From contig JAEZGK010000002.1 in assembly GCA_023437365.1 (NCBI GenBank), forward strand, positions 55,468 through 119,467: a stretch of DNA of 64,000 nt, given 5' to 3'. The notes beneath the pieces are model-generated. The model did no database searches. It had not been told where the DNA came from and saw nothing but the letters and a program-made list of their open reading frames with translations. Position numbers and translations under genes: made by a program. Source of the stretch: Bacillota bacterium. Lineage in GTDB: Bacteria; Bacillota; Clostridia; Lachnospirales; Lachnospiraceae. Shown one piece after another: positions 25,233-34,600 of the stretch (position 1 is its first letter; the number at the start of each line of letters is the position of its first letter).

Positions 25233-27173
25233 CTAACAAAGGAAGTCTTCAAATTCGTTAGCGTTGTTAGCAATGTTAGTGATGTTTGCATTGTGAGTAT
25301 TGTTAGTGGTAAATATATTGTTTTTTACCGTGGTATCTTTGGTCACAGTCGCCACTTCATCTGCCGGAAAATCATCCTCGTTAGTGTTGTTAGCGTTGTG
25401 AGTGATATTTGTATTGTTAGTGTTGTGAGTGGTAAATGTATATTTTCCTCTGCTTATCATTCCAATGTCTCCACGCTTTGCCATGTCAGAGAGCAGAAAT
25501 CGTGTACTGGCTTCTGTCTTTTTCAACAGCCCTGCAATTTCTTTCGGTGACATTGCTCCATCAGCCTGTTTTAATAGGTCAATAATATCCTGTCTTTCTT
25601 TACTTTTGCGATATTCCTCAGCATTCCCAAGCTCCATCCAGCTCATGGTCAGATTATTAAATTGTAAGGCTATCTCTTTTTCCTCTGCATCCCTGCCTGT
25701 GGCATATAGCACAGCATCTGCCCGGCTACGTTCTTTTTTCAGTATCATTATGGTATCTGCTGCTCCTGTGATTCCTGTAGTACCGCTAATTTCATCCAGC
25801 ACATCATCACTGGTCATTTTTCTAAGATGGTGAACAACCACCACTGCCACGTTGTATTTGTCAGCAAGGCTTTTCAAGCCACAGACCGCCTCATAATCAT
25901 CTGCATAAAGGTTACTATTGGCTTTCTGCTTCTCCCTGACCTTGGCAAGTGTATCAATAATTACAAGCTTGGTATCTGAGTGTTCCTGTAACCAACCGTC
26001 AAGTCGAGTGATGCCATCTTCCCCTTTCTGCCACTCGATGAAGAAATGTAGCTTTTCAGGTGCATTGCCATTCAACAGCATGAGATTCAGACGCTTTTTA
26101 AGCCTTCGCCAGTTATCCTCAAGGCTTAAATACACGACATTACCTGTGGATGCCACGCTTCTCTTACCAAGGAATTTGCCATTGGATGCAACACTAAGAG
26201 CCAACCCAAGTGCTAGCCATGATTTACCAACCTTCGGTTTTCCTGCAAGGATAGTCAATCCTTGTGCAATGAGTTCATCTACAATCCACACAGGCTCCGG
26301 AAGTTCCAAGTCAATGAGTTCCCTTGCGTTATAAAACTGTGGCAATTCATCTCGAAACTCTGAGACCTCCGGCTGATATCGGCAGATACTTTCTGCGATT
26401 TTTCTGACTTCTGCATCATTCAGCGGAGGACTCAAGCGGGCTTCATTTTCAGCCATGAGTGCGGCAACAATCCCAGCTTCACTCATGCCTCTGCGCCTCA
26501 TTGTTCCGGCATAGCTTGCAAGGGTACTATTACGGCTACCTTCGGGAATTAGGTTATCAGGCTGGGAGTTATGATTGCATTTATAGCTGTCAGTCTTATT
26601 GCCTTTACACATTGCTTCCAAGAGCCACTCAGGAGCCTCTGCCGGCTTCATATTGGCAGGGTTATGCCCTTCCATCCATTTGTACCGATTACCGCTGATA
26701 TGAAGGCTTGGTGAAACCACAATCAGTCCGCCACTTGAGCGTACATCAAGACCCGACGCAAATTTGGTCTTATTGGGAATACTTCTACCCTTTGGGTATT
26801 TGTAAATATAATGGTGACCACCGCTACCAGTAACAGCGGTAACGGTATCGGGCAGCTTGCCATGAATAGCTTCTAGTTCTGACAAGGTTTCATCGCCGCC
26901 CTCATCCACATCAAGCACCAACCAGCCGGACTTCTCGCCTGTAGGCACTCCGATATTGGCAAGAGGAGTTTCTGTCCACCATTTTTTGATTTGTAGTGTA
27001 TCAGTAGTGGAATATTTGTACCAGCCACTATAAAGTGGATGCTTTCCCTTGCTGTCGCAGTTCCTGCCAGCCTTGCAGGAGCAAGAGCCATCCTCACAAA
27101 TCCAGTGTAACGGCATAACTGGGATATTCAGTTCTGCATATTTTAGTGCTGCTTCCATCATTGTGATTTTCAC
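25233..27173 (-). CDS. Prim-pol/RepA-like helicase replication protein with Asn/Thr-rich tail
   Basis: The most plausible start is GTG 27173, about 11 nt after AGGAGG (ATG 27161 is next). The N-terminal domain is a bifunctional primase/polymerase, with WLVLDVDEGG as the metal-binding Asp pair and GSGGHHYIYKYP. A primase-C-terminal-like helical part follows (GSRNSTLASYAGTMRRRGMS). Then comes a RecA-type helicase with Walker A AGKPKVGKSWLALGL and LVIIDTLAKVR, a winged-helix segment (GAMSPKEIAGLLKKTEASTR) and a low-complexity tail rich in N-T-N-I-T-H words. Such proteins replicate plasmids, satellites and integrative elements. It is the replication gene of the fragment that also holds the capsid gene. 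Confidence 0.88.
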   Translation of the reverse strand: MKITMMEAALKYAELNIPVMPLHWICEDGSCSCKAGRNCDSKGKHPLYSGWYKYSTTDTLQIKKWWTETPLANIGVPTGEKSGWLVLDVDEGGDETLSELEAIHGKLPDTVTAVTGSGGHHYIYKYPKGRSIPNKTKFASGLDVRSSGGLIVVSPSLHISGNRYKWMEGHNPANMKPAEAPEWLLEAMCKGNKTDSYKCNHNSQPDNLIPEGSRNSTLASYAGTMRRRGMSEAGIVAALMAENEARLSPPLNDAEVRKIAESICRYQPEVSEFRDELPQFYNARELIDLELPEPVWIVDELIAQGLTILAGKPKVGKSWLALGLALSVASNGKFLGKRSVASTGNVVYLSLEDNWRRLKKRLNLMLLNGNAPEKLHFFIEWQKGEDGITRLDGWLQEHSDTKLVIIDTLAKVREKQKANSNLYADDYEAVCGLKSLADKYNVAVVVVHHLRKMTSDDVLDEISGTTGITGAADTIMILKKERSRADAVLYATGRDAEEKEIALQFNNLTMSWMELGNAEEYRKSKERQDIIDLLKQADGAMSPKEIAGLLKKTEASTRFLLSDMAKRGDIGMISRGKYTFTTHNTNNTNITHNANNTNEDDFPADEVATVTKDTTVKNNIFTTNNTHNANITNIANNANEFEDFLC

Positions 27174-27209
27174 TTTCCCTTTCACCTCCTGCTGTGCCGG
27201 AATAAAATA

Positions 27210-27251
27210 AGAGCCCGACAAATAGTTTTTTAAGACTATCTGCCAGGCTCT
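27210..27251 (-). terminator. Hairpin between the zinc-ribbon and prim-pol genes
   Basis: An imperfect inverted repeat (AGAGCCCGACAAATAGT pairing with ACTATCTGCCAGGCTCT) encloses a T/A-rich loop. It lies between the zinc-ribbon stop and the prim-pol ribosome binding site and may act as a terminator or attenuator for the replication gene. Confidence 0.6.
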
Positions 27252-27303
27252 ATAGGTGAGTCATCTGCTCCCTTTGTGGCTCTGTGCCAGATCTATTCAA
27301 TTT

Positions 27304-27444
27304 TCACACCGCCCTCTCCAGTTTCACTTCGAAGACTTTCCTACACTTAGGGCATTTGATTACTACATCTGCATAATCGGCATCAAATACTCTGTGCTTG
27401 CAGTGAGGGCAACGTACGATATACACTTTACTGCTTTTCGTCAT
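27304..27444 (-). CDS. Small zinc-ribbon protein (Com-like)
   Basis: A 46-residue frame starts at ATG 27444 after AAAGGAGG. It contains two CxxC pairs (VRCPHCKHR and IKCPKCRKV) about 20 residues apart, as in the small phage Com-type zinc ribbons. Its start overlaps the end of the upstream RHH gene by 17 nt, so the two are translated together. A longer frame in this phase (to 27630) runs inside the upstream gene and is not supported. Confidence 0.7.
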   Translation of the reverse strand: MTKSSKVYIVRCPHCKHRVFDADYADVVIKCPKCRKVFEVKLERAV

Positions 27445-28003
27445 TACCTTTACCTCCTTTGAATTTCTCCAAAGCTTCTGTTTCTGACATCTCACTCTCC
27501 CAGTATGCAAAGGAGTTCTCGTCCTGCTCTCTTGTAACACTTCCGTACTTGTAACGGTACTTTTCATAGAAAGCCTTATCATCATTTCTAAGTGATAATC
27601 CGGCACCAACCTCTCTTTCAAGAGCAGCAATCCGGTCTTTCGCTTCTACATCAAAAGCCATCTGATATGCCATTTCATAAAGTTCCTTTGGCGCGATTGT
27701 TCCATCTTCTGTAGTTGAGAACTCAATAAGTACCTCGGGATTACTTCCCCACACCGCTGTTTTGGCAGCGTCCTGTGCCCAACGCTTAATAGTCATGTTC
27801 TGTAATGCTATCCACATAGGAACCTTCATCTTCTCGCTGTATGCCTCCAGCTTCTTGTAGAACACCTTGTCAAAGCTGATCATCATGCCAACAGCCTTGA
27901 GTATCATTTCATTTCTTGACATACCGAGTGCTTTTGCTGCTTCATCCATAGCTTCTATTTCTGGACTATCTTTTGTGAGGCGAATGTTGATTAAATCAGG
28001 CAT
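27428..28003 (-). CDS. Ribbon-helix-helix-like regulator of the satellite fragment
   Basis: The 191-residue protein opens with MPDLINIRLTKDSPEIEAMD and ALGMSRNEMILKAVGMMISF, the pattern of an N-terminal ribbon-helix-helix DNA-binding domain. The remainder is charged and helical (ALEREVGAGLSLRNDDKAFY) without a motif I recognise. As the first gene of the RHH/zinc-ribbon/prim-pol/capsid set it may control copy number or lysogeny-like decisions. ATG 28003 follows a GGAGGTAATC ribosome binding site. Confidence 0.6.
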   Translation of the reverse strand: MPDLINIRLTKDSPEIEAMDEAAKALGMSRNEMILKAVGMMISFDKVFYKKLEAYSEKMKVPMWIALQNMTIKRWAQDAAKTAVWGSNPEVLIEFSTTEDGTIAPKELYEMAYQMAFDVEAKDRIAALEREVGAGLSLRNDDKAFYEKYRYKYGSVTREQDENSFAYWESEMSETEALEKFKGGKGNDEKQ

Positions 28004-28110
28004 TCATGATTACCTCCATTACTATTTTATATAATAAGTATATCATAATTACCATATATTTGTAAATATTAATTTACATAATATGTAATACGTTTTAGTG
28101 AAATTCAAAA

Positions 28111-28143
28111 AAGAAAGGTCACAGCAGCCGAAACTGTGTGACC
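28111..28143 (-). terminator. Terminator of toxin-immunity cassette 1
   Basis: A GGTCACAGCAG...AACTGTGTGACC stem is followed on the minus strand by TTTCTTTTTT, about 10 nt after the immunity stop. It matches the terminators of cassettes 2 and 3. The shared sequence seen beyond those two is not present here, where the satellite fragment begins. Confidence 0.85.
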
Positions 28144-28152
28144 TTAATGATT

Positions 28153-28602
28153 TTAATACTTAACAAAGTCTGGCTTTAGCCATAATGCGATAATCTTCTG
28201 ATTACATATTACTGCTATAGTATTTGTAGCAAATTCAACTGCAATAGCTTCGTCATTATTAGAATAATTTCCGATACAAATCCATCCTGTAACTGGATCA
28301 TGATAGGTACTCCAGTCTTTGCTCTCTTCTATTCGTTCAATATCATCAATTTCATCAATCATCATAAGTTTACCTTTAGCAACATTAGGAAGCTCTAAAT
28401 CTTTTTTTATCCACCCACCATAAGGATTGTAACCCCAAACCTGTCGTGCATATAATTCCCAATCAAATGCTATATTCAAGTCTCCAATTAAAACTGAATA
28501 ACTTGAACTTTGTTTTGGTTCAAAATCAAAAGAATATTCATTTTTTATATACACTAATTTACCTTCATATATGTTTTTATTCTCTTGTACTGAAAATCTC
28601 AT
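28153..28602 (-). CDS. Probable immunity protein for the RHS toxin
   Basis: The 149-residue protein starts at ATG 28602, 20 nt after the RHS stop codon. It appears mainly beta-stranded, with segments such as YSFDFEPKQSSSYSVLIGDL and VTGWICIGNYSNNDEAIAVE, and has no signal peptide or membrane helix. Position directly behind a polymorphic toxin and in front of the cassette terminator makes an immunity role very likely. I do not recognise the family; specificity should be to the last ~100 residues of the RHS protein. Confidence 0.7.
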   Translation of the reverse strand: MRFSVQENKNIYEGKLVYIKNEYSFDFEPKQSSSYSVLIGDLNIAFDWELYARQVWGYNPYGGWIKKDLELPNVAKGKLMMIDEIDDIERIEESKDWSTYHDPVTGWICIGNYSNNDEAIAVEFATNTIAVICNQKIIALWLKPDFVKY

Positions 28603-28622
28603 GATAGTATCTCCTATATACT

Positions 28623-31600
28623 CTACTTAGGGTTAAATAAGAAGTGAACAACGGTATTAGTGTCTTTATCTACAACAAGTTCCCATGTTCCGGCCTTACC
28701 ATTAAACTGCCCTGCTACATCCCAACGCAAACCATTTTTTAGAGCTTCATCTGGCTTAGGAGTTCCACCAGCCATAATTTCATCCATTAACGTTGTTGTT
28801 CCATTTGAATTGACATAAGGTCGCTGCGATTCGCCCTTAAAAGTTCTGGTAATTTTTCCTTCGTCACCAATTTTTATTACCGAATCCCTAGGATTTAAAT
28901 CATAATAATGATTTTCAACAGTTTTGGTAAAATTAAGTTTAGAAGCATCGATTCCATACTGATTAGCGTTTGGCTTTCCCTTAAATAAATCCATAAAGTT
29001 TTTAAATAAAGATTGAAAACTATCGGATTTGGCTATCGCGCCTGTACTTATAAATATACTAGCACCTTCAATAATTTCCATACCACCATTTTCAAGCCAT
29101 TTTGGATTTCCCTTGTATACATCATCAAAATAGCTGGTAATAGCATTAAAGGTATCCATATTAACGCTATGGTTCCTTTCACTATAGTCTAAACCATACA
29201 TAGTACTTATAACTTCCATGTGCAGCAAAGTGGAATCATCATAATATCCAGTTCTTAAAGAACCTGTTAGTGCCTGAAGAGCATACATTCTATTATTAAC
29301 TTCACCATAAGCATATCCCATATTCCCATTAAGAGGTATCGGTCCATAGTTATCGATTTCGTATTTAAGAACTGCTCTGGCTACCTGCAACTTATCATAA
29401 TCCTGCCACCATTTTGCATCAAGATAGGATGGATTATTCCAAAATGTACGATTCAATACAGTATAATCAACCTGATTATTTGCTAGCGATTGGATTTGAT
29501 CTGTCCTTTTGGTTGGCATTCCTCCTGTAGATGGAGTTAGTACCCCAGTTGCATCATTGATATCATATGCAGGAAGTTCACAATAAATTGGTGTTGTTGG
29601 AAGTGAAATCGGTAACGTACTCTTAGGAAGCTCAACCATAGGAGCTATAATAATTGTACCGCCTTCGGCCAATTTCTTTTTATGTCCGCTCGGATCGCTA
29701 TATATAATAGGGTTATTTTGGCAGTAGGTATACAAATTCAAGCTGAGCGGGTCATTCCTCTGCCCGGTGTAACTATCCTCTGTGATAAACCTCGCTGTTA
29801 CACTATCATAATATCTAGCATTCAGGTAATACAACCCACTCTCTTCATCATACTGATATCCCGCATATCTGATTGAGTTATCTGCTATACCAGTCTGTCC
29901 CTTGATATTACCAAAGGCATCATAATCATAGCTGACTGCGATGTTACCTGACATATCTAACAGAGATGATACATCTCCATGGGCATTATAGAGGTAATAA
30001 TAACTCTGGGCACTGCCGCCCACATCTCCATTCGCTGAGCGATAGAGAAGGTTGGTACCATATACCTGGAAGGCTGTCTGATTATTGCTTCCGTCTGTTT
30101 CTAGTACAACTTTATCATACTCATATAAGTATCTGGTGGTTTTGCTGTTTGTCTTTTTCTCTACTCGATAGCCCTGGGCGTTATATCCATAGGTCGTGGT
30201 TTTGTTTGCTACTTTAAGCTTAGTAAGGCGATTATAATTGTCATAGCTGTAGATTGTAAGCTGCTCCGTTCCTGTTCCACTTACATCACCTTTATTGATA
30301 ATCAGATCAAATTCAGGGAGCATCTCCTGGGACAATTCTTCTGCATTGATGGTTTCTATCTTTCCTGCAGATTTGCTTACTAGATTTCCGTTCTGATCAT
30401 ATAGGTATCTTGTATCCGTACCATCTGAGGATACGGTAGTAACGAGGCGGTTACACTTATCATAGGTATAGATTGCTGCTGAGGTTAGTATACCAACAGC
30501 CACATCCTCTGACCTACGATTGCCGGCTGCATCGTAGGTAAAGCTTATCTTCTTCCCCTCAGGCTCGGCAACTGTACTCAAGCGATTATTACCATCATAG
30601 GTATAAGTTGTAGTACCCTTGCTTTCCTTCTTGGACAACTGATTGCCTGCTGCGTCATAGGTATAACTAAAGGAGGATATGACAGTACCATTTCCCCTAG
30701 CATTGATAAGCGTAGAAACACGGTTGACCTTATCATAGGTATAGCTTTCAGTGGTACCATCAGGATATGTAACACTTTTTCGGTTACCGTTGTCATAATA
30801 ACTATACAGTGTCGTCTTTCCATCCGCTGTTACCTTTGACAGTCTTCCAACCTTATCGTAGGTTTTCAGTGTTATATTCCCCTTGGGATCTGTAGTACGC
30901 TCGGAATATTCTCCGTCAGAAGCTGCAAGATCATACTCATAAATACTCTTCCCTATCAAAGGGACATCCTTTGAAGTATTCCGATTCAAGGTATCATAAG
31001 TTCGTACGGTAGCCCCTGTTCCATCAGTCATGGTAAGCATGTTACCATTGCCATCATAGGTATAGCTTTGTACCTGTCCACCGGCATCCTCCTTCAGGAG
31101 TCTGCCAAATACATCGTAGACATAGGAGGTTACAATACCATTACGGTCGGTCTTCTCTTTCATCTTACCGTTGGCATAATAGGTATAATTCTCCGCATTC
31201 CCTGCTGGGTCTATCTTAGATGTTACCAGCATAGCGCTGTTATATTGATAGGTAGTGGTATTCCCATTACCATCGGTCTGAGTAAGCAGATTCCCAGCAG
31301 CGTCGTAGGTGTATACTGTACTATTTCCCATAGCATCTGTCACCTTTGTCAGGCGGTTTTCCGCATCATACTGATACGAGGTAGTATTCCCTTTTCCATC
31401 CTTCTTCTCACTGATGTTACCACGCAGATCATAAACCATCGTGGATGTATTCCCCATGGCATTTGTTGTCTCGGTCTGACGAAGATTCTTGTCATAGAGA
31501 TAAACTGTTTTATTACGCAGAGCATCATAAGCTGTTATCTGAGTATTGGCATCATTATATTCAAGCTGCTTTATGATGCGATTATACGCGTCTCTGGTTT

Positions 31601-34600
31601 CTACCAGCCTATTAATTCCATCATACACATTTTTCGTAATATTGCCAAGATAATCTTTCTGTTGGGTAAGATTCCCGTTTTCATCATAGGTATAGGTAGT
31701 CACCTGATTGAGCGAATTCGTAATTGATGTGTTTCTGTTTATCGCATCATAGGCATAAGTAGTCGTGTTAAGGTTTCCATCGGTCTTCGTCAAGATATTT
31801 CCATTCAGGTCATAGGCTGTAGAGGTAGATATCGTCGAAGTACCCTCTTCATTCTTGACTGTCTGACTTAAATTCCTTCCAAAGCTGTCATAGGTATAGG
31901 TATTAATTGCCCCCATACTGTTCTTGGAGTAGACGAGGTTAGCAAGCTTATCGTACTGGTAAGTTGTCTGTAAGCTATCTATTGTAGTATCACCCTGAGT
32001 AGTGGTTTTCGATAATTTATCAAGGTTATTCCATAGCTTCCTAATAGTATTGCCTAAGGCATCGGTGACTAATGTCTCTCTTCCTGCTAAGTCATAGGTT
32101 GAGGTTGATTTCATAACCCCATCTATTTCGGTTCTAAGAAGCTTTCCTATTCCATCATAGGTATAGAAATAGGCGGCACCCTGATACATCTCCTTTACCT
32201 TCTGACCAAGTCCATTGTAATCATACTTTACCGTAAATGCATTGCTTCTTGCTGCGGTTTCAGCGTCAGTCTCCGTCTCAATCATACCGGCAAGATTATA
32301 GGTAGAAGTTGATGTGTTCCCCAAAGCATCCGTGGTACTGATGACATTACCCATCGAATCATAGGTATATCTCTTAACAGGTATTTCTGACCATACTTTA
32401 TTCATTGTACCTGTCGTGCTCGGAATAAGCTTGTTATACAATTCCCTCTGCTCCAGCACTCTTCCGACAGCATCATAGACAAATACTGTTCTTTCCATCG
32501 TGGAAAGTTCAGCATTCGCTGTATAGTTCTTCGGAGCTACAATTGCCGTATTTCGTCCCAACCTGTCATAAGCTTTATAGGTAGTTTTGCCAAGTGCATC
32601 CTCTATCTTGATCTGATGGCCTTGGGCGTCATAGGTGTATTGTGTCTTATTACCCTTTGCATCGGTCTGTGTAGCAACCTGTCCATCCCAGGTATAGGTC
32701 TGGGAGGTTGTAACATCGGTTGTTCCCTTATCGTCCATAAGCTTTCTTTTCGTTTCAAGAAGGCGGTTAAGCTTGTCATAGGTATACTTTGTAACATTAC
32801 CGGCTGCATCCGTGCTACTGTCCATATTTCCGTTCTTATCGTAAGTATTGGTTTGAACCAACTCTGTCTTGGTATTATCCTCGTAGCTGTTTCCGCCAAG
32901 ATCACCGAGGCGGACATTCACTGATACGGATGTCATATTTCCGCGATAATCATAAAGTGTCTTGGTGGTTCGGCTATCTGAGGATGTAATCGCTTGGTTC
33001 TTGGTTGCTACTCTACTATCGCTGTCATAGGTATAGGCTATACTTCTTCCCTCAGAATCAGTCTCTTTCGTTAACAGTCCTTTCTCATAGGTGAACTTCT
33101 TCGTAAATAGATCCGCAGTTGTCTTCCCATTATCCACTAAGGCTCTACCCTGCTTTTCCTCAGTCACATTACCAGCTTTATCGTAGCTATACCCTGTCCA
33201 AGAGAACTTAGGACTTCCTTCGTTATCTGTAATCGGCTTCCAGATATCGGAAACACTCCCAAGCATATTATACTGGTAATAGGTAGTGGCACCATTCGCC
33301 GCACGTCTCTCTTTGATTGTTCCGTCCAGGTTGTAGACTGTAGCTATTCTGCTGTAGTCCCCGTATTGTACAAGTACTTCTCGGTTGGCATAATCCTTAA
33401 CGGTAACTGTAACTGCGACATCATTTTCCTTGTCTGATATATAATCCGTGGCTGTGATCCTAGAATTTCCGTTTTCTATAACTCCGTATTCCATCGCTCT
33501 AAGCAGAACTTCAGCACTCGCTTCTTTTTCTTTGAAGAAGGTTTTTGCCAGACGATTTAAGGAATCATATTCATACCTGTAGATAGAACCATTCGGCCTC
33601 GTCTCAGTCTTCATATTACCGTAGATATCCCAAGTATACTGTGCTTTATTACCTTCAGCATCAGTTACCGATTTCTGATACCCGTTCTCATACCATTCGT
33701 ATTTGGTTCCTTCCGTTCCGGTATAGGCATTTGTGGTAGTATTATCCTTTGAAGCATCGTAACTATTCGGACTGACTTCTAGGATAACTTTCCCTGTAGG
33801 ATCATATACATAACGCTTAATACCACTATCCGGATAGATTTCCCGAATGACCTTACCATTCTTATCATAATTATATTGAGTCTTATAGTCCATAGCGGTA
33901 GTCTGTGATAATTTCTGACTGATTGAGTCATAGGTAAAGGTTGTGACTTTACCAGCCGAGTTTTTAATGGATGCTATATTACCACGATTGTCATAGGTAT
34001 ATGTGGTATCATTATTCTCAGGATCTGTTACAGTTTTAAGTAACCCGGCAGCATTGCACCCAGAACTGCTTTTTGGATAATAGGTATAGGTTGTAATAGC
34101 ATAATTCGCAGTATTGCTTGTACCTTCTGTATAATCATCAGTTCCATTTAAGGGTTGAACCTTCTTTAATAGGTTGGCACCATTAGAATCATAGATGTAG
34201 AAAGTTCTATATCCAACCTCGTTTACTTCTTCAGTTACATTATTATACTTATCATATTTGTAAGTTTTATAGCCATGATCCGGATTGGTAACCTTAATGA
34301 TATTACCGGTAGATTTTTCATCTATTTTTTCATATTCATACTCTGTACGATTGCCGTTTCGATCAATACGTGCTGTGACATCACCATAATATTTATTATG
34401 GTAGGTGTAATCATACTCCGTATAGGTGTAGCGTCCATCCGGCTCCTGAGTCTTGATGGTATACATATAAGCATCAAACCAGTAGGTCCACTTTCTGTCA
34501 TCTTTGCTTGTGATCGTAGTTTGGGTATTACCCATATCATAGACATAGGTATAGGTCTGTCCGGCAGCGTCTATTGATTCTATTACCTTATTCTCAGCGT

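Noticed and set aside
25203..25550. Plus-strand frame rich in Val/Ser opposite the prim-pol tail
   Set aside because: It is the complement of the repeat-coded tail, has no ribosome binding site and only mirrors the repeat.
27304..27630. A 108-codon frame covering the zinc ribbon
   Set aside because: The upstream half runs inside the RHH gene in another phase; AAAGGAGG before ATG 27444 defines the real 46-codon gene.
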